The position numbers and the translations under genes were made by a program. The notes beneath the pieces are model-generated. The model was given only the letters and a program-made list of their open reading frames with translations, did not search any database and was not told the origin of the DNA. Shown here one piece after another: positions 32,628 through 41,528 of a stretch of 64,000 nucleotides of DNA; positions within the stretch are counted from its first letter, which is position 1; each line of letters begins with the position of its first letter. The stretch comes from Actinoplanes palleronii. Lineage in GTDB: Bacteria; Actinomycetota; Actinomycetes; Mycobacteriales; Micromonosporaceae. Location of the stretch: the NCBI RefSeq assembly GCF_016862315.1, contig NZ_BOMS01000088.1:1-64000 (forward strand), read 5' to 3'.

Positions 32628-34927
32628 GCGCCGTGGGGACGGCCGCGCGGTCGATCGTCCGGCGCCGCAAGGTGCAGACCTTCGTGATCGCCCTGGTGGT
32701 GCTGTTCTCCACCCTGACAGTGGTGATCGCGCTGGCCCTGCTCGTCGCCGCCTCGGCACCGTTCGACCGGGCCTTCGCCGCGCAGCTCGGCGCGCACGCG
32801 ATCGTGACGTTCGACCGGGCCCAGGTCTCCGGTACACAACTCGAGCAGACCTCCGGCCGCCCCGGCACGGTGGCCGCCGGACCCTTCGACGCGGTCGTCC
32901 TGGAGGTTCCCGAGGATTTCCTGTGGCGGACAGCCGGACCACTGGTCGTGGTCGGTCGCCCCGGCCCGGGCGGCCCGGTCGACCGGCTCGATCTGGTGTC
33001 CGGCCGCTGGGCCACCGCCCCCGGCGAGATCGTGGTCAACTACCCGGCCGGCGGCGGGCGACCCGCCGACCTGCTCGGCGTGCCGATCACGGCGACCGGC
33101 GCGCCCACGCTGACCGTGGTCGGCTTCGCCACCAGCATGAGCGGCTCGGCCGACGCCTGGGTCGCGCCCGCACAGATGGCGGCGCTGCACCCGACCGCCC
33201 GGCAGATGCTCTTCCGGTTCTCCGCGGCGTCGACGGACGCCCAGGTCGCCGCGGGCGTGGACCGGGCCACCGCGGGCCTGCCGCCGGGTGCGATCACCGC
33301 CACGCAGTCCTATCTCACCGGCAAACGGGCGTTCGCCGCGATGGCCGACTCCTACCTGCCGATCATCACGGTGTTCGGGCTGCTCGGCCTGGTGGTCTCG
33401 GTGGTGATCGTCGGGAACGTGGTCAGCGGCGCGGTCGTCTCCGGCTACCGGCGCATCGGGGTACTCAAGGCCCTGGGGTTCACCTCACGCCAGGTGATCG
33501 CCGTCTACCTCGCGATGATCGCCACGCCGGCGCTCGCCGGGTGCCTGCTCGGCGCGGTGTCCGGCGCGCTGGTGGCGCCGGCCATCCTGAAGATCGCGTT
33601 CGCCGGTATCCACACCGGCACCGCCGTCATCGCCGTGCCCGCCTGGGTGCCGGTGCTCTGCGCCCTGGGCATGCTGGTCCTGGTGGTGCTCGCCGCACTG
33701 GTGCCCGCAGTGCGGGCCGGCCGGCTCTCCGCCGCCCGGGCGATCACCGCGGGCAGCGCACCCCGGGCCGGACGGGGCCTGCGCGCGCAGCGTTACCTCG
33801 CCGGGCTGCCGATCCCGCGCCCGGTCAGCTTGGGCCTCGGCCAGCTGGTCACCCGCCCGGGCCGGGCCGCGCTGACCGCCGTGGTGATCGTCCTCGGGGT
33901 CGCCACCGCGACGCTGTCGACCGGCCTGACCAGCACCATGGTCGCCTTCGCCGGGCTCGATCACGGCGACGGCGTGCCGGTGGTCGACGTGGTGGTCGGC
34001 TCACCCGGCAACCAGCACGCCGTACCCGAAAGGACCGACAAACAGATCGAAGAGCTTTTGTACGCGGTGCCCGGCGCCGATACCGTCACCGCGCGGGCGT
34101 TGCGCCAGGTCCGACTGCTCGGCCACCCGCAGCCGATCTATGTCAACTTCTACCGCGGTGACACGTCGGCGGACGCCGAGCAGATCGTCGCCGGGCGGAT
34201 GGCGGCCGCGCCGGACGAGGTGGTGACCGGCCCGTCGTTCCTGACCCAGCACGGGGTGGCGGTCGGCGACCGGATCATCCTCGAACTCGGCGGCCGGCGC
34301 GTGCCCGTGACGATCACCGGCGAGTTGATCGGCAGCAGCCCCGAGGCGGTCGACGCCACCTGGGCGCTGCTGGACCGGCTCGCGCCGGGCACCCCGGCGG
34401 TCGACTACACGGTCACCCTGACCCCCGGCGCCGACGCGGCCGCCTACGCCCGGTCGGCCGCGGCGGCCGAACCCGGCATCATGGTCGCGGCGCGCGGCCC
34501 CGGCAACGCCGCCACCACGACCATCGTGACCTTCGCCGCGGTCTTCACCGTGCTGCTGGGCGCGGTCGCGGCGCTCGGCGTCTTCAACACGGTGCTGCTC
34601 ACCACCCGCGAACGCCGCCGCGAGCTCGGCATGCTCAAGGCGATCGGGATGACACCGCGCCAGGTCGTCACGCTGACCGTGACGTCGGTGACCGCGCTCG
34701 GCGCGCTCAGCGGGCTGCTGGCCATCCCGGCCGGCATCGCCGCACACCGGCTGATCGTCGACCACGTCGGCGTGGTGGCGTTCCCGGAGTCGATGAAAGC
34801 GGTCTGGCACGCGCCGCAGCTCGCCGCCCTGGCCGTCGCCGGCGTGCTCATCGCTGTCCTCGGCGCGCTGGCCCCGGCCCGCGCGGCGGCCCGCCTCACC
34901 GTCGGCGAGGTGCTGCACACCGAATAG
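32624..34927 (+). CDS. FtsX/MacB-type ABC transporter permease
   Basis: 767 aa. Topology of the duplicated FtsX type: helix ~20-45, a large extracytoplasmic domain (~45-235), three helices (~240-390), a second cluster from ~420, another external domain (~460-620) and three final helices (~640-765). The segment RRIGVLKALGFTSRQV and its C-terminal repeat RRELGMLKAIGMTPRQV are the cytoplasmic coupling motifs at both halves. With the ATPase it forms a mechanotransmission-type exporter. Regulated with the kinase pair through the shared promoter. Confidence 0.92.
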   Translation: MSAVGTAARSIVRRRKVQTFVIALVVLFSTLTVVIALALLVAASAPFDRAFAAQLGAHAIVTFDRAQVSGTQLEQTSGRPGTVAAGPFDAVVLEVPEDFLWRTAGPLVVVGRPGPGGPVDRLDLVSGRWATAPGEIVVNYPAGGGRPADLLGVPITATGAPTLTVVGFATSMSGSADAWVAPAQMAALHPTARQMLFRFSAASTDAQVAAGVDRATAGLPPGAITATQSYLTGKRAFAAMADSYLPIITVFGLLGLVVSVVIVGNVVSGAVVSGYRRIGVLKALGFTSRQVIAVYLAMIATPALAGCLLGAVSGALVAPAILKIAFAGIHTGTAVIAVPAWVPVLCALGMLVLVVLAALVPAVRAGRLSAARAITAGSAPRAGRGLRAQRYLAGLPIPRPVSLGLGQLVTRPGRAALTAVVIVLGVATATLSTGLTSTMVAFAGLDHGDGVPVVDVVVGSPGNQHAVPERTDKQIEELLYAVPGADTVTARALRQVRLLGHPQPIYVNFYRGDTSADAEQIVAGRMAAAPDEVVTGPSFLTQHGVAVGDRIILELGGRRVPVTITGELIGSSPEAVDATWALLDRLAPGTPAVDYTVTLTPGADAAAYARSAAAAEPGIMVAARGPGNAATTTIVTFAAVFTVLLGAVAALGVFNTVLLTTRERRRELGMLKAIGMTPRQVVTLTVTSVTALGALSGLLAIPAGIAAHRLIVDHVGVVAFPESMKAVWHAPQLAALAVAGVLIAVLGALAPARAAARLTVGEVLHTE

Positions 34928-34985
34928 CGGTGGCTCACCGCACGACGACTGCGGCCGGGGTGCAGGTCCGTCGGTGGATCGGCGC

Positions 34986-35003
34986 GCGACACTGTGGTGT
35001 CGC
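34986..35003. promoter_or_regulatory. Small inverted repeat upstream of the GH63-like gene
   Basis: GCGACAC-tgtg-GTGTCGC, 7-bp perfect arms. It may be an operator or a weak hairpin following the ABC operon; 40 bp before ATG 35043. Confidence 0.35.
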
Positions 35004-35042
35004 CGGCGCCGTCGAGGACCGGCCGTCACAGGAAGGCCGTTC

Positions 35043-36734
35043 ATGGCACCCACCTTCTCCGTCCAGGACATTCCGTTCAGCTGTCGCGGGTCCTGGTTCG
35101 GCATCTCCCCGGTGATCGCGGAGAAGACCTACGCGGACGACCTGCACCTGGTGTCGCACCAGACCGGCATGCATCCCGTGCTGCGGTTCGAGGCCCGTGA
35201 CGGTGCCGCCCGCGCCGACCCGGCCGTCGTGGCGACGCCCTCGCGGCTGACCTGGCTCGGCGACGGCGGCCGCATCGACCTGGTTTTCGACAACCCCGAC
35301 ACCATTCGGGTACGAGGTGAAGGTCTCGGCCTGCGCCTCGCCGCGGCGGCCACCGAGCTGACCCCGTTCAGCGGCACCTACCTCTACACCGACCCGGTCG
35401 ACGGCTCGCACGTCTTCACCTCGTACGAGACCGGCCGCCGGTACCGGGTCACCGTGCTCGCCGGTGACCCGGTGGTGGCCGGCTCGCAACTGCTCGGCGC
35501 GGGGGAGCGTCACGTCGACCTGCCCAGCGGGACCACGTGGGAGATCGCCGTCGAGGAGTACGCGACGGCGCGCGCCCGGTACTCCTCGACGGCGAGCTTC
35601 GAGCAGGTGGCTGACGCCGTACACCAGCAATTTGCTCTTTTCCTGGAAGCGGTCGCGCCGTGGCGCAGCGACCGCACCCCGGCCGCGGACCTCGCCGCCT
35701 ACGTGATGTGGTCGGCCACCGTGGACCCGGGCGGTTTTGTCACCCGCCCGGCCGTGCTGATGTCCAAGCACTGGATGGACAAGGTGTGGAGCTGGGATCA
35801 CTGCTTCAACGCCATCGCGCTGGCCGCCGGCGACCCCGGCCTGGCCTGGGACCAGTTCCGGCTGCCGTTCGACCACCAGGACCCGGCCGGCGCGCTGCCG
35901 GACTCGGTGACCCACTCCGAGGTGCTCCACAACTTCGTCAAGCCGCCGATCCACGGCTGGGCGCTCGGCCTGCTGCGTGCGCGCGCGCCCCTCGACCGCG
36001 AGCAACTTCGTGAGGTGTACGAGTCGCTGAGCCGCTGGACCCGGTTCTGGCTGACCGGCCGCCGGGCACCCGGGCACGAGCTGGCGCACTACCAGCACGG
36101 CAACGACAGCGGCTGGGACAACGCCACCACCTTCGACGAGCACCGCGTCCTGGAAACCGCGGATCTCGCCGCCTTCCTGGTGATCCAGCTGCGCGAACTG
36201 GCCAGGCTCGCCGCGGAGCTCGACGAACCGGCCGCCGCCCAGCGGTGGAGCGCCGCCGCCGACCGGATGCGCGACGCGCTGCTCGACCAGCTCTGGGACA
36301 GCGACCGGTTCATTGCCCGCAGCCCGATCACGGGGGTGCCCAGCACCAGCGCCAGCCTGCTCGCGCTGATGCCGATCGTGCTCGGCGCCGAGCTGCCGGC
36401 CGAGGTCGGTGCACGTCTCGCCGCCGGCCTGCGGGCGCATCTGACCGCGCACGGGCTGGCCACCGAACCGGTCGGCTCGCCGCACTACGCCGCCGACGGG
36501 TACTGGCGCGGGCCGATCTGGGCGCCGTCGACCGTGCTGATCGAGGACGGTCTGCGCCGGGCCGGGCACACCGAGCTGGCCGACGAAATCAGCCGGCGGT
36601 TCCGGGCGCTGTGCGAGAAGTCCGGGTTCGCGGAGAACTTCGACGCCGTGACCGGGGCCGGGTTGCGCGACCGGGCGTACACCTGGACGGCCAGCAGCTA
36701 CCTGATCCTGGCCGCCGCCTGCGAAGGTCGCTGA
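35043..36734 (+). CDS. GH63-like (MGH1) glycoside hydrolase, cytoplasmic
   Basis: 563 aa from ATG 35043 (GGAAGG spaced six bases). An N-terminal beta-sandwich (~1-185) precedes an (alpha/alpha)6 barrel. Signature segments are VWSWDHCFNAIAL (~255), LPFDHQDPAGALPDS, HGNDSGWDNATTF and YWRGPIWAPSTVLIEDGL, as in mannosyl-oligosaccharide glucosidase-like and amylo-glucosidase-like families. Asp in WDHCF and Asp/Glu in NDSGWDN are likely catalytic acids. No signal peptide, so it probably acts on an imported or internal oligosaccharide. No transporter is adjacent. Confidence 0.82.
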   Translation: MAPTFSVQDIPFSCRGSWFGISPVIAEKTYADDLHLVSHQTGMHPVLRFEARDGAARADPAVVATPSRLTWLGDGGRIDLVFDNPDTIRVRGEGLGLRLAAAATELTPFSGTYLYTDPVDGSHVFTSYETGRRYRVTVLAGDPVVAGSQLLGAGERHVDLPSGTTWEIAVEEYATARARYSSTASFEQVADAVHQQFALFLEAVAPWRSDRTPAADLAAYVMWSATVDPGGFVTRPAVLMSKHWMDKVWSWDHCFNAIALAAGDPGLAWDQFRLPFDHQDPAGALPDSVTHSEVLHNFVKPPIHGWALGLLRARAPLDREQLREVYESLSRWTRFWLTGRRAPGHELAHYQHGNDSGWDNATTFDEHRVLETADLAAFLVIQLRELARLAAELDEPAAAQRWSAAADRMRDALLDQLWDSDRFIARSPITGVPSTSASLLALMPIVLGAELPAEVGARLAAGLRAHLTAHGLATEPVGSPHYAADGYWRGPIWAPSTVLIEDGLRRAGHTELADEISRRFRALCEKSGFAENFDAVTGAGLRDRAYTWTASSYLILAAACEGR

Positions 36735-36764
36735 CCGCGGGCTCGCCGGGACCCGCCGCCGCGA

Positions 36765-37388
36765 TCAGGCGTACCGCGCCCGGTCCGGCCGGGTGGTCGT
36801 CGCCGGGAAGTAGCAGCAGCGCATCCCGGTGTGGACCCGGGCGCGCAGGTGACCGCCGATGATCGCGTCCCGGTCGTGGATCCGGGTGATCGCCCGGCGG
36901 ATGGCCCGGCCGGCGGCGAGCCGGGCGCGTTCCGCGTCGTCGGTGAAGTCGCGGGACCGGCCGCCGAGCCCGACGCCGGCGGCCATCTCCCGGACCAGCC
37001 AGTCGCGTTCGGCCCGGGCCCGCGCGACCTGCTCCGGCGGGCCGGCCGACTCCAGCTCGTCGATCTCGTCGCGCAGCCGGGTCAGCCGCTGCCGGTACTG
37101 CTGGATCGCCGTGCGGTCGAGCACCGGCTGGGCCGACCCGGCCGCGCGCGGCACCGGCTGGGCCAGCGCGGCCACGCCACTGACCAGCTCGATCGCCGGA
37201 ATGTCGACCCTCGGGTTGGCCAGCAGGACCGCCAGGTGCAGCAGGCCGACGCTGTGCGCGACCAGCAGCCGGCGGCCGCCCAGGCCGACCCGCCACGACC
37301 GGCCGTCCCGGACACACGTCGCGATCCCCCCGTCCACCGTGGTCTCGTGGCCCGGCCACGCGTCGACCACCACCGCCGTGCTGACCAT
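36765..37388 (-). CDS. Stand-alone AfsR/LuxR-ATPase-type C-terminal domain protein
   Basis: 207 aa from ATG 37388, chosen for GGGGAG six bases upstream; the frame is open to 37598. It has a small N-terminal beta-rich part (VVVDAWPGHET; SWRVGLGGRRLLVAHSVGLL) and a C-terminal helical piece with Arg-rich heptads (LRDEIDELESAGPPEQVARA), then GLGGRSRDFTDDAERAR and AITRIHDRDAIIGGHLRARVH. That piece resembles the terminal domain of large ATPase/LuxR-type regulators of actinobacteria, where the rest of the protein is absent here. Function unknown. Convergent with the GH63-like gene. Confidence 0.6.
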   Translation of the reverse strand: MVSTAVVVDAWPGHETTVDGGIATCVRDGRSWRVGLGGRRLLVAHSVGLLHLAVLLANPRVDIPAIELVSGVAALAQPVPRAAGSAQPVLDRTAIQQYRQRLTRLRDEIDELESAGPPEQVARARAERDWLVREMAAGVGLGGRSRDFTDDAERARLAAGRAIRRAITRIHDRDAIIGGHLRARVHTGMRCCYFPATTTRPDRARYA

Positions 37389-37648
37389 TCGTCGCTCCCC
37401 GTCGTCGCGGCCCCCGGAGCGGCGGCCGACGCCCCTCAGGGTGGCGAGGATCGTGTCCCGCGGTCGTGGTGCGGATGTCCCGTCCGGCCGGGACGTTCCG
37501 GCACCGGCGCGGCTGCGTCGGATATCGGTCTCGGTCGTTGTCCTCTGATCGTCGATCATGTCGCCTGTGCGACAGCACGGCCCCGGGACACTGCGCACAC
37601 TGCATGAGGCCCCCAGCCGGAACCGCGTTCACTCTCGGAGGAGCCGTC

Positions 37649-38146
37649 ATGTCCGCAGGTCTGCCCCAGGACATCAATCTCATCGTCATCGCCGTCTCGG
37701 CCACGAGCAGCCGGGCGCACCTCTATCCAGATGTGAAGACGCTGCTCACCGCCCTGGACGGACTGGTCGTGGCCGGTGGGTCCAACCTGCGGATGGAGTT
37801 CTTCGACAAGCAGGGGGTGCGGATGCACCCGGTGTTCGGCAAGAAATGGCAGCTGGTCGGCATCGAGGCCGGTGTCGACGGCCCGGAGCCGGAGATCCTG
37901 CTGAGCCGGCTGCGCACCGTCGTCACGGACATCGAGACCTTCCTGTTCGACCCGGTCGTGGCGGACGTGCTGGCCGGGATGAAGCTGACGCCGAAGCAGG
38001 CCGCCGCGCGGCTGCCCCGGCTGGCCGAGGTGACCGACCTGGCCGAGGCCCTCCGCCGGTGCGACGGCCCGTTCGGGCACGCCGACGCCGACCCGGGCGA
38101 CAACGGCAGTCCGCTGCACAACCTGTTCGTCCACGGCATCCTCTGA
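37649..38146 (+). CDS. Conserved small cytoplasmic protein, operon leader of a two-component system
   Basis: 165 aa from ATG 37649 (strong GGAGGAG at 37637-37643). A soluble alpha/beta protein: INLIVIAVSATSS, LRMEFFDKQGVRMHPVFG and a helical C-terminus (VADVLAGMKLTPKQAAARL). No known domain recognised. The kinase start follows 8 bases after its stop, so it is co-transcribed with the kinase and response regulator and may modulate them. Confidence 0.6.
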   Translation: MSAGLPQDINLIVIAVSATSSRAHLYPDVKTLLTALDGLVVAGGSNLRMEFFDKQGVRMHPVFGKKWQLVGIEAGVDGPEPEILLSRLRTVVTDIETFLFDPVVADVLAGMKLTPKQAAARLPRLAEVTDLAEALRRCDGPFGHADADPGDNGSPLHNLFVHGIL

Positions 38147-38154
38147 CCGCCGAG

Positions 38155-40158
38155 GTGGCCACCGTCCTGACCACGCCGGACCCGATCGCGGCGAGTGCGC
38201 CCGCCGGGGCCCGGACCGCGCTGATCACCGGGGTGGCGCTGCTGACGCTGGCGGTGGCCGGCCAGGTGCGCGGCACCGGTGAGGTGACCTCCGGGGTGAT
38301 CGGGCTGACCGCGCCGATCGCCGTCGCGTACACGATCATGGGGGCTCTGGTGCTGGCCGGCGTACCCGGCCAGCCGGTCGGGCGGCTGACGCTGGCCGCC
38401 GGCGGGCTGGCCGCGGTCGCCACGCTCGCGGCGAGCTGGTCGCACTGGGTGGTGGCGGCCTGGCTCAGCCAGTGGCTGTGGTGGCCACCGATCGGGCTGA
38501 TCTTCCTGGCCCTGCTGGTCTTCCCGGACGGGCGGCTGCCGTCGCGGCGGTGGCGGCCGCTCGCCGCCGGGCTCGCCGCGGCGACCGTGGTGGCGAGCGT
38601 GGCGCTGGCGCTGGCCGCCGCCGCCCATCCGTACACCCTGCTCACCGAGGTGACCGTGGTGACGCCGCGGGCCCGGCTGCTGCTGCGGATCGCCGCCGCC
38701 GCGATCGTGCTCGCGGCGGCCGGCCTGTTCGCCGTGCTCGGGTCGCTGGTCGTCCGGTGGCGCCGGGCCGCCGGGGAGACCCGCAGCCAGCTCGCCTGCC
38801 TGGTCGCGGCGGGCGCGATGCTGGTCGTCGGGCTGGCCCTGAGCGTGCTGAACCTGCCCGGCTCGTCCGTGGTGATCACGCTGGCCCTGCCGCTGGCGAT
38901 GACGGTGGCCGTGCTCCAGCACCGGCTCTACGGGCTGGACCAGGTCATCCACCGGGGCATCGTCTGGCTGCTGATGACGGTGCTGGTGGTCGGTGGCTTC
39001 GTGGTGATCGTCGCGGGCCTGGGCGGCGAGGTCACCGGCGGGGACACCTCGATCGCCTCGCTGGTGGCGACCGGGCTGATCGCGGTGACGTTCGAGCCGC
39101 TGCGCCGGCGGGTGCAGCGCTACGTCGACCGGCTCGTCTACGGCGACCGGGACGACCCGTACGAGGTGATCGCCCGGCTCGGCGGGCTGCTCGGCTGGAC
39201 CGGGGAGCCGACCGCGCTGCTGCCGCTGCTGACCGGGTCGATCGCCGGCTCGCTGCGGGTGCCGTACGTGGCGGTGGAGATCGACGGCCGGGCCGGCCCG
39301 CGGCTGCTGGCCGAGCACGGCACGGCCGGCACCCCGATCGAGGCCTTCGACATGGTGGCCCGTGGTGACCGGGTCGGCCGGCTGCTGGTGGCCACCCGCA
39401 GCCGCGGCGCCCGGTTCACCCGACGGGAACGCCGGCTGCTGCGCGACGCCGCGGTGCACGCCGGGGTGGCCGCCGAGGCGACCCGGCTGATCCGCGACCT
39501 GCAGGACTCCCGCGAGCGCCTGGTGCTGGCCCGCGAGGAGGAACGCCGCCGGCTGCGCCGCGATCTGCACGACGGGCTCGGCCCGGCCATCGCGGGCATG
39601 TCCATGCAGGTCCGCGCCGCGCAGAAGCTGCTGACCGACCCGGACCGCGCCGCCGAGCGCCTGCCGGAGCGGGCCGGCGAGATCCTCGGCACTCTCGCCA
39701 CCGACCTGCGCACCTGCACCGCCGAGCTGCGCCAGCTGGTCGACCAGCTGCGCCCGGCGGCCCTGGATCACGGCCTGGCCGACGCGTTGCGCGCCGAGTG
39801 CCGGCGTTTCGACACGACCGGCCTGACCGTGCGGCTGCGGATCGAGCAGCCGCTGGACGGTCTGCCGGCCGCCGTCGAGGTGGCGGCGTACCGGATCGTC
39901 GCCGAGTCGCTGACCAACGTGGCGCGGCACGCCCGGGCCGGCGCCTGCCAGGTCACCGTGCGGCGCGGCCAGACCCTGCGCATCGACATCGTGGACGACG
40001 GCGTCGGGCTGTCCGCGGCACCCCGCAGCGGGGTCGGCCTGGACTCGATGCGTGAGCGGGTGGCCGAGCTCGGCGGGGAGTACGAGATCGGCCCGGCCCA
40101 GCCTCGCGGCACCGCCGTGCGGGTCGCTCTGGCCCTGCCCGCGGAGCCGGCGTCGTGA
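38155..40158 (+). CDS. NarL-type sensor histidine kinase with multi-helix sensor
   Basis: 667 aa from GTG 38155. About ten membrane helices fill the first ~315 residues, followed by a GAF-like region (~320-450: FEPLRRRVQRYVDRLVYGD), the HisKA_3 box EEERRRLRRDLHDGLGPAI with His472 as phospho-acceptor, and an HATPase domain (SLTNVARHA; GVGLDSMRERVAELGG). The long membrane sensor resembles LiaS-like/actinobacterial cell-envelope sensors. Stop overlaps the response regulator start by GTGA. Confidence 0.9.
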   Translation: MATVLTTPDPIAASAPAGARTALITGVALLTLAVAGQVRGTGEVTSGVIGLTAPIAVAYTIMGALVLAGVPGQPVGRLTLAAGGLAAVATLAASWSHWVVAAWLSQWLWWPPIGLIFLALLVFPDGRLPSRRWRPLAAGLAAATVVASVALALAAAAHPYTLLTEVTVVTPRARLLLRIAAAAIVLAAAGLFAVLGSLVVRWRRAAGETRSQLACLVAAGAMLVVGLALSVLNLPGSSVVITLALPLAMTVAVLQHRLYGLDQVIHRGIVWLLMTVLVVGGFVVIVAGLGGEVTGGDTSIASLVATGLIAVTFEPLRRRVQRYVDRLVYGDRDDPYEVIARLGGLLGWTGEPTALLPLLTGSIAGSLRVPYVAVEIDGRAGPRLLAEHGTAGTPIEAFDMVARGDRVGRLLVATRSRGARFTRRERRLLRDAAVHAGVAAEATRLIRDLQDSRERLVLAREEERRRLRRDLHDGLGPAIAGMSMQVRAAQKLLTDPDRAAERLPERAGEILGTLATDLRTCTAELRQLVDQLRPAALDHGLADALRAECRRFDTTGLTVRLRIEQPLDGLPAAVEVAAYRIVAESLTNVARHARAGACQVTVRRGQTLRIDIVDDGVGLSAAPRSGVGLDSMRERVAELGGEYEIGPAQPRGTAVRVALALPAEPAS

Positions 40159-40799
40159 TCGCCGGCCAGCGCGTGCTCGTGGTCGACGACCACCCGGTGG
40201 TACGCCGGGGTCTGCGCGCCATGCTGGAGAGCGAGTCCTGGGTGGCCACGGTCACCGAGGCGGCCACGGCCGCCGAGGCGGTGCGCGCGGCCACCGTCGG
40301 GCCGGTGCACCTGATCGCGATGGACGTGGGCCTGCCGGACGGGGACGGCATCGACGCGGCCGGCCGGATCCTGCGGGCCGCGCCCGGCACCCGGGTGCTG
40401 ATCCTGACCATGGACGACGACGAGAGCGTGGTGGACCGGGCACTGCGGGCCGGCGCGCACGGTTTCCTGCTCAAGGACACCGATCCGGAGCTGGTGGTGG
40501 ACTCGCTGCGGACCGTCGCCGGCGGGGGCGTCGTGCTCGGCCCGCGCACGGCGGGGGCGCTGCTCACCGGGATGCGTTCGGCGCCGGCCCGGGTCCCGGC
40601 GCCGTTCGACCGGTTGTCCGAGCGCGAACGTGAGGTGGTGACCCGGCTGACCACGGGGGAGAGCAACGCCCAGATCGCCCGGTGGCTGGGACTGAGCGAG
40701 AAGACCGTACGCAATCAGCTCTCCTTGATTTTCGCCAAGCTCGGCGTGACCGACCGGCTCCGGGTGGCCCTGCTGGCCCGCGACGCGGGCCTGCGGTGA
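40155..40799 (+). CDS. NarL/LuxR-type response regulator
   Basis: 214 aa. Receiver domain with VVDDHPVVRRGLRAML, phospho-acceptor Asp57 in LIAMDVGLPDGDG; LuxR HTH LSEREREVVTRLTTGESNAQI...KTVRNQLSLIFAKLGV. Coupled to the kinase by GTGA overlap. Last gene of its operon, ending in a strong terminator. Confidence 0.93.
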   Translation: MIAGQRVLVVDDHPVVRRGLRAMLESESWVATVTEAATAAEAVRAATVGPVHLIAMDVGLPDGDGIDAAGRILRAAPGTRVLILTMDDDESVVDRALRAGAHGFLLKDTDPELVVDSLRTVAGGGVVLGPRTAGALLTGMRSAPARVPAPFDRLSEREREVVTRLTTGESNAQIARWLGLSEKTVRNQLSLIFAKLGVTDRLRVALLARDAGLR

Positions 40800-40811
40800 C
40801 CACGGAAATCG

Positions 40812-40848
40812 CCTCGGGCAGCCACCGGACAGCGGTGGCTGCCCGAGG
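40812..40848. terminator. Perfect 16-bp stem terminator
   Basis: Arms CCTCGGGCAGCCACCG (40812-40827) and complement (40833-40848), loop gacag; shared by the convergent secreted-protein operon (stop 40854). Confidence 0.85.
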
Positions 40849-40853
40849 GCCGG

Positions 40854-41510
40854 TCACTTGCTGATGACGACGATGGCCACCACGATCAGGACGACGACCC
40901 AGTTCAGGATGTCCTCGTCGGTGGGGTGGCCCGGCCCGGTCCCGCCGGGGCCGTCGGCCGCGACGATGAACTGGGTCATGTGGTCCGAGCCGGTCTGCAG
41001 CGCGGTGGCGAAGGACGGCGACGTCTTGGCCTTGGTCTGCACCTGACGCAGCAGCTCGGGAAGGAAGTCGGGTTCCAGGTTGGCCAGCACCGCGGGCACC
41101 GGCATGCTCCGGGAGATCTTCGGTTGCGGGCGGTCCTGACGCTGGGTGTAGGACAGGAAACCGAAGGCCAGCAGGGCCCGGGTTTCCGGGTTCTCGTTGA
41201 CGGCGGCGTCGATGGAGTCGCTTCCGGTCAGGTTCGTGATCCGGCGGCGGACCCAGGCGAGCAGGTCGTCCGCGCCCGGGTCCCGGGGTGCGGACTCGGC
41301 GTAGGTGGCCAGGCTCGTCTTGAGCAGCCCGGTGGCGCCCTCGAGGTTGACCGCGCCCTGGTCGGCGTTGACCAGGTTCAGCACCCGGCGGGCGTGCAGC
41401 GCGGTCGCCGGGTCGGTGGCGGCCGACGCCGCGGCCGGCATGATCGTTCCGGCGGTCACGGCGGCCAGCGCGGCAGCGCCCCCGCCCACGATCAGTGTTC
41501 GTCGGTCCAT
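40854..41510 (-). CDS. Exported protein with C-terminal membrane anchor, function unknown
   Basis: 218 aa. An N-terminal signal (DRRTLIVGGGAAALAAVTAG; Arg pair suggests possible Tat export) with cleavage near ASAAT; a helical middle (ADQGAVNLEGATGLLKTSL; LLRQVQTKAKTSPSFATAL); a Gly/Pro-rich spacer; and a final hydrophobic helix LNWVVVLIVVAIVVISK that would anchor it in the membrane. No family recognised. Last of three co-directional secreted-protein genes (42689 to 40854) with 3-bp and 18-bp gaps. Confidence 0.75.
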   Translation of the reverse strand: MDRRTLIVGGGAAALAAVTAGTIMPAAASAATDPATALHARRVLNLVNADQGAVNLEGATGLLKTSLATYAESAPRDPGADDLLAWVRRRITNLTGSDSIDAAVNENPETRALLAFGFLSYTQRQDRPQPKISRSMPVPAVLANLEPDFLPELLRQVQTKAKTSPSFATALQTGSDHMTQFIVAADGPGGTGPGHPTDEDILNWVVVLIVVAIVVISK

Positions 41511-41528
41511 GACGGTTGTTCCCTTTCC

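Noticed and set aside
37723..39930. 735-codon minus-strand frame opposite the second histidine kinase
   Set aside because: Biased His/Gln/Arg/Pro composition and no motif; the kinase frame is certain.
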